From: Coriaria nepalensis
Taxonomy: Eukaryota; Streptophyta; Magnoliopsida; Cucurbitales; Coriariaceae
Direction: 5' to 3'
Length of the DNA stretch: 64,000 nt
Assembly: GCA_027186245.1 (NCBI GenBank)
Contig: CP114487.1
Location: 11,837,001 to 11,901,000 of the forward strand
Below, one piece after another: positions 37,240 through 49,638 of this stretch; the stretch's first letter is position 1, and each line of letters starts with the position of its first letter. Below the pieces are notes generated by a model. That model did no database searches. It was not told where the DNA came from and saw only the letters and a list, made by a program, of their open reading frames with translations. Position numbers and translations under genes: made by a program.

Positions 37240-40200
37240 ATTAAAAGGTCTCTAGTAAGCTCATCTATGAGTTCATTAAGGAGCCGTTTCTCTATGTCCT
37301 TTACTACATCGTTTTTTTCAAACAGTCTCATTCCGCCCCAAATCCCACATACAATTCAAGTCCCGTTGTCTGTTATGAACATCAATCTCGAGCATCTTAG
37401 GCAAGTAATCTTCCAAATTACATTGTTTTTCCATTCCTTCCATATGATTTCAATGTCTCAAAGTCTGTGCAGCTGTTTAACCAGGGAATCCAAGGAACTT
37501 ACAATAGTTAAACTTGTAGAAATCCTCGTGCAGGGATGAACAATGAGTTCTTGTGTCTTTCCTTTTCTTTTCATTACTTCATAACTACACTTTCATATCA
37601 GATTGATTTCCTCTTCTTCTTCATAGCTGTAGCCACTCTCATTAAGAACTTTTATTGGAATGATGATTTTGAAAAGCGCCTCTGCTGTGTTGAGAAATAG
37701 CTCGCTTGCTAAGAGTATCTGCTTGAGACGGTTTTCACTTTCCGAAAGTGCACCTCTTCTTCCTGAGTTTAAAAACTTATCTTTGTGGTGATCTGATCGA
37801 GATGGAGAAGATATGTTCGTGATGTCTTTCCCAGTCCCTGAAATTTGAGATTTAATAACAGATTTCATTGCACAAGTTAAAGTGGAATTGCAATGTGCTT
37901 CCCAGTTATTGCATTAGAAACTGTTTTGAAACAGTTGAGTTCTTCATCACCACCGAAAGCTGGCACTTGATCTTGCTGCATTTTTCACAAGAAAAATTGT
38001 CCGAGTCAGTCTGGAATTTATATAGGTAGGACATTTCTTCTGCTTAAAGAATGACTTGTAATTTGTGCAGTATGTTGAAGCATGTTTTATCTCTTAGCAT
38101 AAGGAAGCTTACACTGTCATTTGGAGCAAGAATCAGGCATTGATCTTTGACTGGACACTGCAGAGGAGAAACTGGTCTGGCTTATTTGCCGAGTTCTTGT
38201 GTGGGATTCAATGATTGGATAGTAGCTAGTAACTTCTTGGACTCAATAATTTGTGCTTCAACTTCTTTCGACTCAATAATTCTAGCTACTTCTGATACAT
38301 TTTTTCCATTGAGTTTGTCATGTACTCTTTGTTTCACCTCTACTAAAATCGGATTATGCTGTTTCAGTCGCTTTGACAAGCCTAAAGTTACACTCTTTCT
38401 GGCAATTACTTCAACAATTTTTTGAGGACCCTCACTCTTTTGCATTCTAGTTGTTCTGGCCTTTTACATGACTGGAAAATGAGCACGTTTCTCTTCCATA
38501 ACCGGTGAAAATAGGGTCTTTTCTTTTCCAAGTTCAGATTGTATATCTCTTGGAGAGAGATCCTTCTTCTCTGAAATTCTGTTGGTCAAATCGTTCATCT
38601 GGTGATTCTGATTATGGCATACACTATTTGGAAAGACTACTAAGCGGATAACTTCAATGGGGTCTTTAGAGCTTTCCCTACTTTGGCTGACATAATTCAT
38701 ATCTGGATGCTTCTTGGACATCACCGCACTTGATTTTTGTTTTCCCTCTTGCAACCTTTGCTTTCCGCTATTCCACTCCTCTTTTCCATGATGCTTCACC
38801 TGTCGTGATGGTCCTCCCTTCTGTTGACTATCTGTTACATTCTTCTTTGTAAATCTCTTTTCCAACTGCACTGCACTTCCCTTGTGTCCTGTTTTTGCTT
38901 TAATATGCAACTGCCAGCTCAGATTTCATCTGCGTATGCCTGTTCTTCAAAACATGTACTCTGTTTTCACCTTTTTCTGAGGTCTTATTTTCCCTTCGAT
39001 CTACATCATTCCGACTTCTCTCTAAATCGTGACGACCTTTTTGACTCTGTTGCTTTCCAGATTTGACTGCAGCCTTTACTGCTCCTGTGACTGTTTTTGT
39101 TTCTTCAAAGTTCTTCATAAGTAGTTCTCCATGAAGGCGACCGCTTCAAGAATTGTGTTGGTGAATTTAGGAAGGTTTTTTGTGGGTTGAAATACATGTG
39201 TGGTAGGATTCTTGTTAGCTTCTGTAAAAGTCTGTTTTTTAGTTTCAGCTTTTTATTCCAGGTTCCCTTACAATTTGATCTTGATTAAACCCTCCTATTT
39301 TCGGCTTGGAACTTGAGTCCTGCTGTGCAGTATTATTATTATTTGAACTTAAATTCCCTGGCAGGTTATCCAGTCCCATTAGTTTTGCAATCACATTTGG
39401 AATCCCCACTTTCTCTCTTTTACCCTTCTGTTCTAAAAGTGTTGCACTGTTCTTCACATCTGGAAAATAGCTTGATGACTGCCTGTGAGAAACCGGTTTT
39501 GAGCTTACTAGAGCTAGTTCCTTGTTGTTTAAGTTGGAATCTTCTGTTGAGTAATTGAGAGCTGATAATCTCTGCTTGAGATCATTCCTTTTATCAAAGG
39601 AGAACCTTGGAAGGTCCAGTTGTTTCTGCTTATGTGTTTCCACTTGAATGTCTTCTTCTTCATCTTCATCATCCTCGAGCAATACTATTCGATTCTTTCT
39701 CTGTGGGGTGGTCATGGATTCAGAAGCTTCCTGCAAGTCTACAAGCATTCTCAATGACTTCCAAATCCATGGCCCCCCTTCAATAGCTCCTGCCCAATTG
39801 TAATAGAACACACATCAAAATTTATGCCATTATAGCAACTTTTAGGATCTGGTTTAATTTCTGTGCCCCCTTTTGCTATTTATGTAACATGGAGGTGAGC
39901 GATGGTAGGGTAGCGGCTACTTGAAGAAGATTGGAGCCTATCAACGCCGGTTCTTTTTTCCATCTTCCCAAAATAAGATCTCTGACCGATCTGTTGCAGA
40001 AAATGAACCATCAAATTGTTTCCAGATGGATCGGTTCTTTGAAGCTTTCGACCGTTTTCAAGTGCAAAAACCAATGCCATCGATAGATCTTCTGAGTTCC
40101 GGTCTCTAGTGTAAGAAACGACTTGATTCGAATTTTGCTGGAGGAATGCTGATGTGTGGCTTCCACTTGATCTTGCATGCGTATGCTTAGTTCTAGAAGC

Positions 40201-40240
40201 AATCTACATGAATACGGAGGCGTCATACAAGTTAAATACT
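37240..40240 (-). pseudogene. decayed TRM-type (DUF3741/DUF4378) gene
   Basis: Pieces in all three minus-strand frames add up to a TON1-recruiting-motif (TRM) protein, a family acting at microtubules and in cell shape. From 5' to 3': MALVFALENGRKLQRTDP (40080), SLRMLVDLQEASESM (39740), VGIPNVIAKLMGLDNLPG (39400, the DUF3741 motif), a Lys/Arg-rich middle, SESENRLKQILLASELFLNT (37730), YEVMKRKGKTQELIVHP (37560), LEDYLPKMLEIDVHN (37400) and VVKDIEKRLLNELIDELTRD (37260), the last ones from DUF4378. Damage includes frame changes near 39763, 39250, 39125, 38905, 38190, 37430, 37395 and 37310, and in-frame stops TAA at 38464-38466 and TGA near 37590. With this many lesions it cannot encode a full protein. 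Confidence 0.88.
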
Positions 40241-41094
40241 TGTTGTACATAGATCATTACATTTACAGAACTTGTAAACTTACAGCATAGTTGTGAGTTT
40301 TTGCTCCCTAGATCCTTTATGAATCTGCTTGGAATATGCATCTGCATAAATTCAGAACAATAGAACATGCAAAGTCCATCGAACAGTTAAAAATACCAGC
40401 TCTACTTTGCCCTAATTCACTGAATTAGAACCACACTGCAAAGAAAGTTGAATATCTCTGAAACTAGTTGTACTAATTTCAAGTAGAAAATCATTTCTTT
40501 TACTTCGATTGGTTATGGAATCTTCTTTAGTTTAATATTTCACAGAACATACTTGTCACTTGATGCTCGTACCTACTGGCATTGCGTTTGAGCGGTTTGA
40601 GGTTTGAGAAGCAGCCATTCGCTCCTTCCTTAACCGGAGGCCATCTAAAAATTTCTGGAAACCTACCGGAATTCAGAACCGAATTCGGGAGGAAAAGCTT
40701 TTTAGGCGTAACCTACGACATTCTGTTTGGAAGAAGGAGAAGAATGTTGTGGTTGTTGTGGTTGAGGGGGATCTTTCAAAGTCGGTTGAATTGGCGAAAT
40801 GCGATCTAGCAGAGAACTTTTGAACTTTAAGCCCTGGAAATAGAAAGGTTGGTGGTTTCTAAGCAATGACAGAAGCAGATTCCTTCGAAGGGGCTTCTCT
40901 TCCAAGCTTTTCGTTTTAACACTGGTTTCATCATCTTTACCGTATCGGAATCATTTCACTCTGAATTCTGCAGCTTTTATTTTTCTTCAATGGAGTGTCT
41001 TCGAATTCTTCTTTTTAGTCAGAGAACTGCATCATTTCTGATGTAGACTCTTTTTCAATCGTATCTGACTCGAGTCTACAACTCTACATCTGTT
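40241..41094. other. unassigned region upstream of the TRM pseudogene
   Basis: A minus-strand open frame of 67 residues at 40702-40905 (MEEKPLRRNLLLSLLRNHQP) has no family I recognise. It may be an old 5' exon or chance. The rest is featureless. Confidence 0.35.
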
Positions 41095-41520
41095 TCTTCA
41101 ATGGGCTTCTTTTCCCATTACCAGGAAATCTGTTACTGGTTATTGTGTTCTTCTTGGTGGCTCTTTGATTTCATGGAAAACCAAGAAACAAGTCATTGTT
41201 TCAAGGCCAGTTGCTAAAGCAGAATGAATATAGGGCGATGGCCACTGTTTCTTGTGAGGTATCATGGCTGCTTAATATAACTCTATGATCTTCATCTTAA
41301 GGTTCCTTTACCTATTCCTCTCTACTGTGACAGCAACTCTACAAGATAAATCGTTGCCAAACCCTTTTTTATAAACGAAGCATATTGAAATGGAATCATT
41401 TTGTCTATTGCCATCTCCTCATCCATGCAGCCCTGCTGATATATTTACTAAATCCTTGAGCAAGAATCAACGCTCTTTTTTACTCTCTAACCTGGGTGTC
41501 ATATATATCTTTCACCCCTC
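41095..41520 (+). mobile_element. decayed Ty1/copia polyprotein fragment (RNase H end)
   Basis: Scattered plus-strand pieces match the end of a copia polyprotein: SVTGYCVFLGGSLISWKTKK (41129), then a stop and RAMATVSCEVSWLLN (41233), PLPIPLYCDSNS (41307), KHIEME (41378), PADIFTKSLSKNQRSFLLSN (41430) followed by LGV. These are the RNase H blocks ending in the ADIFTK motif. Frame changes and stops separate them, and no LTRs were found, so this is an old fragment without activity. Confidence 0.85.
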
Positions 41521-42485
41521 CATCTTATTGCGCTAGCGTTGTCTTTGAATAATATTATGCTGACATATAAAGTTTTATATTATAGGTTAAAGGTTGTTAA
41601 CCTTTTTTTTTTTACTTTTGTATAAATATATAACTTTCATGTATTTTAATAAATAATTATTTTATTTTACTTTTTCTTTTTCTTTCATCTATTTCTTATT
41701 TAATTTCCCGCAATCTAAATATGTTAGCATTATGGATGATTTCCCGAATAAAAAAGGAGAGAGAGAGAGAGAGACGGTCGATTAAAATATAATCTAAATA
41801 TGAGTAACCTAGGTATGAATGGGGATTTAGGTAGTAAGTTATTAAGGGTATATTAGTCTTTTTTTTTTAGGTTTTTTAATTTTTAATTTTTAATTTTATT
41901 TAATTTAATTTATATATTTTTAAAAGTTGTGTATTAAAAAATTATAAATGAGAGTAATTTTGTCAAATGATTATTGAGATGAGGTTCTTCTACAAATTCT
42001 TCACGTTTCTTTTATACAAATTTTTTCACTAATTTTTAAAATTTTATTATAATTTTTAAATAATTTCCTTTATATAGGATTTTTAACTTTTTTTCATATT
42101 CATTCCTTTTATGTACGTAATAAAATGCATATAAAAAATTATCATTTTTATTCTCATTTAAAAAAAAAAATAATGATCGAGTCAAATGTGCATGTGCCCT
42201 AGTGTTTACACATACCAAAAAAAAAAAAAAAAAAAAAGAGAGGAAAAAAAGAAAAAGAAAAAGAAAATGCACAAACCGTTGTATATAAATTATTGAACAG
42301 TTATGCTCTCCAAAGTTTACAAGGTAACACAATAATCAGGGACAAACAATGTATCAAACTATATATCACACAAGTACAGACACACAATAATCATAAAGAC
42401 AGATGATTGTTGGCTATGAAGTCAAAAATCTGTTTGGAATTTACTAAAGTTGATATAAGACGAGTGTGTGTTCCGGGAGGGGTGG
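41521..42485. other. AT-rich intergenic DNA
   Basis: No gene. It holds a GA run (41757-41774), a long A run near 42217-42237, and AT-rich sequence that may include more transposon debris. The 3' UTR of the next gene is at the right end. Confidence 0.4.
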
Positions 42486-43911
42486 TTAAAAGGGTCGTCT
42501 CTTGAAACCTCGGTTTGCAGTCTGGTAAGTATGCAGGAGCAAACCAGCGCCTAAACCAACACCTACACAAATGCCGAGCCCAATGCCAACGCCAACTCTC
42601 ACGCCAGCATTGAACCACGATAGCTCCCCATCTTCCCCATCTAAATACTCTGTTCTCCATTGCCTCCGATTGTAACCTTGTTCATTTTCTTCTCTGTAAT
42701 CCATGTCCTCTGAATTCTGCAACAGACAAATTTGGATCAATCTGACGATTGAAAATCAGAGGGGAGACTGCATCAAAATCATCAAGAATAGCAACTGTAT
42801 GACTAGTGACATAGGTCCTTTTAACCTCTAGGTAAGGTGAAAGAAAAAAAGACTGTTGGAAAAAAAGAAAGTGGGGTCAAGATTGGAGAGCACACATCAA
42901 GTAGTTATGATATACAACCAAAACAGTGTGGGAAATGGGAATGGAATCGCCAGGAATCTCCAGTATAAAATGGACCTCAGCATTACTGAGCATCCTTCAC
43001 GTGGCTTTTAGGAGCTAAGGATTTTACGAATCCAATACGAAGATGGAAACAAAAAGGGTTTTTGAGATAAGATTCCTAGTGTATCAGTCCAATGAATGAA
43101 CAAGTTGTAGTCTAGGCATCCCATAATTAATCAAAAAAGTCTTTATCGTAACCAAACAGACCAAGAACTCCATACTATAATTCAAATTAAAGTATTTAAC
43201 CTTTAGATCATATCCAGCTGATGGATTTCTAATGCTTTCAGTTGTATCATCTTCTGGAATTGCATCCAACATGCCATTCCTAGACTGCTTCTTCCTAAAA
43301 CCGAGCTGCAGATTCTTCGTCAATATGATAGGATTTCCAGAAAAACTACCCGCGACATAAACCTCAATCGTCGGACAAGAAAACTCTGATGATCCCACAA
43401 TACTCTTTCCCTTGAAGAAGGCACTATTAGCTGTGATCACTGATTCACAGCTCATATTCCATCTCTTGTTAATATGCTTAGAATCACCAATAAAGCCATT
43501 ACTATTTTCCAATTCCAGGGCCCCCGATAGAATTACATCCTCCTTGTCAAAGACCTCGAATTTTATACTCCCAGACAATTTTATACCATCAGTATTCACA
43601 TAAGTTACCTCTTCAGATTTCTTGTCTATCCTATCTCTTCTGAGAAGAGAAGACACTCCATCTGTGTAGCTACTGCTCCTAACACCATTTACTTCCAAGC
43701 ATGTATCGGGGCAAAGAGGGATGTGATTGAGGGTAAGAAATTCAGGGGTAGAATCATCGACCTGAAACTTACTGACCCTTACATAGAAGACTCTTAACTC
43801 AAGCCAGGGTAAGGAAAATCTCGGCCCAGGCTGATAAGGAGAGTATTTAATAATCTGAAGGTGATTACTGACTACTTCACCATTGCTTAGTTTTTCATAA
43901 GGATTTCCCAT
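42486..43911 (-). CDS. conserved plant protein, At1g01500 family
   Basis: Two coding exons (43201-43911 and 42486-42716) give 313 residues. The function is unknown. The N-terminal part is a probable beta-rich domain (SLPWLELRVFYVRVSKFQVD, LTLNHIPLCPDTCLEVNG). The C-terminal exon has an acidic Asp/Glu/Arg-rich segment, then the family hallmark AGVRVGVGIGLGICVGVGLG, a Gly/Val-rich probable membrane segment, and a basic tail ending FKRRPF. This suggests a tail-anchored or single-pass protein with most of the chain in the cytosol. A 5' UTR intron is likely, since the region to about 44600 contains leader-like sequence. Confidence 0.9.
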
Positions 43912-45062
43912 GATTCAGAACCAACCCTCATCGAAACCACACCACTGAATTTGAAGTGATGATAGCATAAGGAGAAATTATGCAGATTCGTTCATCAGAA
44001 AATCCATAGCAAATCTGTTACAGAAAATGGAAGAGTAATTCCGATTAGGGACTCGTAAACACCAAATAATGCAGAAGAGCCAAAGTTGATCCCATTTGAT
44101 CCAATCCAGTAAGATTATGTGAAAAAAGCGGGGAGAGACGGGATCCAGAGAGTGGTTTCAGCATAGAATTAAGATCATGAACAAATGTTTAGACATGAAA
44201 AACAAACCAATCAACAGACCGAAAATTAAGCGCGATGGAGAAATCAGCAATAAGCTGTCCCCTTGGAATCCGAAGAAGCAAAGACCAAAATCAAGAAGAT
44301 CGAACACGTTATGAACTCAGAATAATCACTTTATCCACTCCTACTCAATAAAAAAGGGCATATAAACAAAATAGAAAATAAATTAATAAATTAATAAAAA
44401 TAAAATAAATAATAAAAAACTGCCGGCCAAACGCAAAATCAGACTCACTCACTCGGATCACACACAGAAAAAGCTGCAAGGATATGACTTTGCTGCTTCT
44501 TTTTCTTCTTCTTCTTCTTCTAGAACGATAGGCAGGTCACGTGGAAAAAGCTTACAACCACAATCTCAAGAGTAGACTCATCCTCAACCAGCAATAATCA
44601 AAATCTAATACCAACCGTCTTCTCGAATGTCGATCGCTTTCAGCCTTTCAGGCTGATAAATGCACCTTGATTCGTATGCAACGCGTAGAGAAAGATGAGA
44701 CGAGATGAGGGTGGGAGAAAAGTGGACCGGAATCCGAAATTTCGGAAAGAATATCCTCTAGCCTTTTTCCAAACGACGTGAGGTCTCTGACATGGAAAGG
44801 AAGGAGGAGAAAATCTTTATCTAACTCTCGATCGACGACGACGACATGTAAGAGAATTTGAAACCTGACCAAAAAAATGTGTAAAAGATTTGAATCATTT
44901 AAAAATCTCATTAAAAATGTAACCTTTTTTAAAAAAAAATATTTATTTTAATTAAATATAAATAATAAGTATGAAAGGACGGATATGTTTTTAATAAATT
45001 AAAAAATAAAATAAAATAAAATAAAATTGGGAGCATCTTCCTTTTCTTTCTCCTTCGTCATT
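43912..45062. other. 5' region of the At1g01500-like gene and AT-rich spacer
   Basis: Probably contains a UTR intron (about 43930-44470) and the promoter. A CTT repeat (about 44500-44520) lies in the likely leader. From 44330 to 44420 and from 44925 to 45035 the DNA is extremely A-rich. No other gene was seen. Confidence 0.4.
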
Positions 45063-45799
45063 CATCTCTTTTATTTCTTCATTTTTCGTCATTTCTTTCT
45101 CTTTATCCATTCTATTTTTTATTTTATTTTATAAAAACACTTGTATTTCCAAATCAAAACTCTCAATACCATTCATGGCTCGTTGGATTTAGAAACGTCA
45201 AAACCGCCCATCGTCATTGTCGGAGTCTACTGCATCCGACGGCAAGAGAAGGAGGTTAATGATAGAACCAATAGTTGCAGAATCATCCATTTTGAGTAAG
45301 GTATAAATTTTATTACTAATTTCTTATATAAATTTCTAAAATTAGGATTTTTGTGAATTGATTTTAATTAGATTTTTGGTGAAATTTGCTATGAAATTCT
45401 GTTTGAACTGAACTTTCAAAATTAATTATGGGGTATCAGCAATTATTGCTTGTTTTTTGTGCATTTTGGATTTTTTAGGATGGTTTTTTTTGTTTTGATT
45501 GTTTTTTTGGATTGGGGAGGCTTATAAATTGCTTGAATTTAAATTTGTAAATTTGTGAGCTATATTATTTATTTTTTATTGTTTGACGAGGTGTTGAGCA
45601 ATCTATAAATAGAGAGTCAATATGTTTGATTATTGTTAGCATTATGAGATTTATGAATTGCCTATATTTAGGCTTAAATTTGGATTTTGATATTTTGTAT
45701 TGCTTGGATTTAAAAATTTATGAGTTGTGTTATTTGTTTTTTTTATTAATTTTTATGGGGCTCAGAGCAATTGAACAATTGAGAAGTAAACACAATAAC

Positions 45800-45900
45800 T
45801 CACAAGTTTGTATCAACGTCTCGAGCAATCGAAAAGTTAAGACACAAACTTGTGAGCCTCTAATTTGTCTCTCTCATAACTTCTTGATTGCTCGAGACTT
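45800..45900. repeat. nested inverted repeats in the left element flank
   Basis: CTCACAAGTTTGT near 45799 and ACAAACTTGTGAG near 45844 are a perfect 13-bp inverted pair. GTCTCGAGCAATC near 45818 and GATTGCTCGAGAC near 45886 form a second 13-bp pair that overlaps it. They belong to the motif family found on both sides of the element. Confidence 0.75.
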
Positions 45901-46145
45901 TTATTATTATTCTTTTTGTTTAGATTTAGAAATTGATAGTTTGGATGGTTCTAAGATCCCTTTTTTAAAAGAGTTATTGAGCAATCGAGAAAAATGGATA
46001 AAATGATAATTATCTGAAATACATGATATTTGTTTTTCTCGATTACTCGATAGTTATCTGAAAGTTATTTATTATTTATATATTTTTTAGCTTATAATTA
46101 TTTATATTAGTATGTTATGTTTGTGTTTATTTTCAGGGGAAAGAA

Positions 46146-46660
46146 ATGGCAAGGAATTGTGGACTTAGATCTATCATTACTCAAAATCCTTACTACAAAG
46201 TTCGTGTTTCTATGATTTCAAGATTAAATAGGGTTGCTGCTGATATAAAATATAAATGTATCCCAAATAATTTGTTATTTTGAGGTCTACATGTTTAGGT
46301 CACTTACTTGATGTGAATCAAAAGCTCATAAACTCTGGCCAACTCCTGAATAATTTCATCATGCGAATAACCTATTGCAAGAAGAAGAATGAATTATGGT
46401 TTTTAGTTGGTGATTAGTTTATGCGATTCAGTTCAAGGGAGTTTACTTTGGTGACAATATTGAAGTGTCATGAGTATTATGAGCATCACCTGATCGATCA
46501 TATAAGTTCAGACAACCACATGTTGAATAAGTATCTTGATGAAAAGTTAGTCATAGCTATACAGTTTGGAGAGCTTTTCAGGAACGCCTGGGATATCAGC
46601 ATGGCTTTTATATACTTAATCAAGGTGGTCATTCGAAGTTAGGAAACTCAAAGATGCTAA
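46146..46660 (+). pseudogene. DUF1985-type (Ulp1-associated) relic
   Basis: Fragments in shifting frames: MARNCGLRSIITQNPYYKVR (46146), GHLLDVNQKLINSGQLLNNF (46305), KKKNELWFLVGD, then FMRFSSREFTLVTILKC (46421). The last block matches the start of DUF1985, a domain that occurs N-terminal to Ulp1-like proteases in plant transposons. Stops interrupt every segment. Confidence 0.65.
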
Positions 46661-46839
46661 GGTATAAGTGCACAATATCTTATCTAATTGAAACATCTTA
46701 CATGTATAACTCTTTTGACTTAAATCGACCAATGCATTAAAAGAAAAACCACGAATCACCTTAAACATATCCTCATTCACTCTAGAAACTTTCATTGTTA
46801 ACAATTCACTTTGTCTTATCATTAACTTTTTCTAATAGG

Positions 46840-48696
46840 GTGCTTGTTTGATTTGTTGTACATTCTTTATTGTAAAACTAAGTTGTTATGATATTTCTGA
46901 TACCATCAAGCAACCCTACAACTAGATAATCATGTGCATTTTTCAAAGAAACATTAAGTGACTTCATTATATTATTAATAATTATATCATAGCGATTACC
47001 ATTAAAATGATCTCTCGTCCAATGTTGAAATCTAGCTGACTATAAGTAGGTTGCCATACCGGGATATTGCGATATAATCTTATTGAAGTATGTGTTAAAA
47101 TCTTGAACCTGATATGATTTGGCCACCTTATAGAATAAATTGAGAAACCACCACACTTGAAGTTAGCCTTAATGTCTTGCCCGATGTATGCACCGTATTC
47201 TGCATTAAGATAAACACTCTATAAACAAATATTAATACTCTTTACCCGATCCGACACAAAAGCTAAATCTGCGGCATCAGATATCAAATCTTGTAGCTTA
47301 CTCAAGAACCAATTCCATGAGGCATCATTATTCGAATCAATTATAACATTGTTGAATAAAGGTAGAGGTTACCATCTTCAGCAATTGCCGACAAAAGTGT
47401 GCTTTTATACTTGAACTTTAAAAAGGTTCAATCAATGCAGATAACTCTTCTCAAATATCGAAATCTCTTAATTGTTGCTCCAAAGGTCATGAAAAAAATA
47501 TAGAAATCTATTATTTAGATCCGTCGATAGTGGTATTATAGACTCCAAATTTATCTCTTTTAATATGCCTACGTAATGTGGTAAGTCTCTATAACTATCA
47601 TCGGTCATACTCCGAATAAGATTATGTGCAATAAATCTTGATTTTTCCTCCTTCCAATAACTAATTTATACCCCTAGATTAGTATGAACAATATCAGCAA
47701 GAAGTCGCACCTCAGGAGTCTCATCACACCATTGGTACTTGACCTTCATTTATCGTCTAATCGTAGAAGCCGATACTTGTCGACAATTGCCTTGCCATAA
47801 TGTAACATTATAGCTATGCTGATCTTCATACTTTCGAATTTGAAAAAAATAATGAATTTTTCTTTTCAGTTGCATGGATCTGCCACTTGCAATTTGAATT
47901 TATACATATGACAACTTGTAGAGTCTTAGTCAATTTCTTAACCTTAAATTGAAAATTTTGCACTATTACATGTGCACGTAGACTCATTTCCAGTTCTTAT
48001 TTCGAGGTAAAGTATTATTTAACATAAAAATCTTCTTTGCTTGATTGAGAAGATACAACCATAATTGAAGTGCTTTTAACGCATGAGGAATTCTGGGTAA
48101 CTATAGGAATATAAACACTATCCTCTTCATTTTCATTTTCTAGTTGTAGTGAATGTTGTATACATGGTGGTGGTGGTGCCAGTTCTTACATGGTATGTGA
48201 TCTAAGTTATTATTATTCTCGATCAATCTTACTCTCAGTTCTTACATGGTATGTGATCTAAGTTATTATTATTCTCGATCAATCTTACTAAATTGAATTA
48301 GTCATCTACATACTTCTGATTATCTTCGTTGTTGTGATTACTGACATGTTCTTCCTTCACTCTTTCACCTTCGTTATTATAATCTGCCATCTCATTATCG
48401 TCACCATGAACATCATTAGCATAATCCGTAACCTCATCGGAATCCTCAACAGAAACCTCATCATCATCATGATATTTGTCAGTACTATAATCATAATCAT
48501 ACAAATTATCATAATACTTATTAGCATTCGGTCCGTGACTACAATGATCATCATGATTAAAAACAGTAGGACCAGGTACATGAGCATTCACATCATGAAG
48601 CTTATCTAATTGACGATGATCATCACCACAAAAATCCTTCGGACTCTTCATAATCAACTTCACGTATAAGGAGTATTTTTCCTCTTTAGATTGCAA
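46840..48696 (-). pseudogene. MURA-like transposase relic
   Basis: The 5' end is an open 132-residue frame (48298-48696) that is very acidic, with DDDEVSVEDSDEVTDY and HGDDNEMADYN, like the N-terminal region of MURA proteins. Further 3', pieces such as NNVIIDSNNDASWNWFLSKL and AADLAFVSDRVKSI (47230-47360) match the MULE transposase core (D...SWNWFL...SD) in mixed frames. Many stops and frame changes occur. Confidence 0.7.
48181..48289. repeat. perfect 56-bp tandem duplication
   Basis: A 56-bp unit starting AGTTCTTACATGGTATG at 48181 is repeated from 48237 with no mismatch over 53 bp. It lies just after the acidic MURA frame. The perfect identity shows that it is recent. Confidence 0.9.
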
Positions 48697-49097
48697 GTGA
48701 TGGGAAAAAACTCCTTCACGTTTTGGTTATTTCTTATGTATAGCAAGGTAGATAACAATTTACTCGATGACTTTTACAACAGCTACAATATGAAATCATT
48801 AGGATCTATGTCGATAAAATCATATACAACTTCAAATAATTCAATTACACGATATTAGATTCGATCGAAGCCCCGCTGATCCCTTTGTCCTATTTTGATA
48901 TCAATACCATGAATTATCTTTTCTCGTTTGGGTTCGTATCCTCATTCCATTCACTATCAAAATATATCATTACGAATAATATTTTCATTTCTATAAAAAG
49001 AAAAAAAAAATAAAGAATATCAGTTTTCTTAATTAGAATAATTAAAATAAATGAGTTAAATATTAATACTTGCTGGTTTTAAGATTTCAGTAATACT

Positions 49098-49196
49098 CGA
49101 TTACTTGATATCTTACAAGTTCAAAAGTTTCTATAATGCTCGATTACTTGATATCTTACAAGTTCAAAAGTTTCTATAATGCTCGATTACTCGATA
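49098..49196. repeat. 43-bp tandem repeat in the right element flank
   Basis: Two identical 43-bp units (49098-49140 and 49141-49183) begin CGATTACTTGATATC and are followed by a partial third. They contain the subterminal motif of the element. Confidence 0.9.
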
Positions 49197-49638
49197 CTTT
49201 ACAAACCTCAAGACATCGAGCAATCAAGACAAATGAACATGAAGGGATATCAAGCAATCGAGGTCTGAAAGTTATCAAGCAATGAAGATATAATGTTCAT
49301 TATATCTTAATTACTCGATGCCTCAAGGTCTTAATGGTATCAAACAATCGAGCAATACGAACTCAGATTTTTAGATTTTGAAATTTCAAAATTTTCAAAA
49401 TTTGGGTAATGCAAACAAGATCCAAAACATAATACAAATAAAATAGAACTAATTAAAATTCTTTAATATCAACTTTGAGATCAAAATCAAGTTTAGAAAC
49501 TTGAAACTTATCCAAATAGTTTTAGGCTTTCAAACGTTTGATTCTTGATTACGAAACTTGTAAACAAATTGAAGAGAGGAGACGATTAGAGAACGAATAT
49601 TTTACGAATGATGAAAAATGTATTATTAAAAGTGATGA

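Larger units (their letters stand above)
45063..49638. mobile_element. decayed Mutator-like element with MURA and DUF1985 relics
   Basis: The region lacks host genes but has a transposase relic on the minus strand (46840-48696) and a DUF1985 relic on the plus strand (46146-46660), facing each other. That layout is seen in Mutator-like elements carrying an Ulp1-type protease (Kaonashi-type). Both flanks carry many copies of a CGAGCAATCGAG-like motif (45765-46060 and 49088-49360), as expected of subterminal repeats. Outer ends at 45063-45093 and 49608-49638 match as imperfect inverted repeats (CATCTCTTTTATTTCTTC against CATCACTTTTAATAATAC, continuing CATTTTTC.TCATT). The true ends and the 9-bp target duplication were not determined. 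Stops throughout show it is not autonomous. Confidence 0.7.

Noticed and set aside
40702..40905. 67-residue basic open frame (MEEKPLRRNLLLSLLRNHQP)
   Set aside because: No family resemblance and no neighbouring exon that joins it in phase.
42140..42280. Long A runs that might be the tail of a LINE or SINE
   Set aside because: No coding or repeat sequence was found next to them. They look like simple A-rich DNA.
48334..48609. 91-residue Ile-rich plus-strand frame
   Set aside because: It is the antisense image of the Asp-rich MURA start (GAT/GAC codons read as ATC/GTC).
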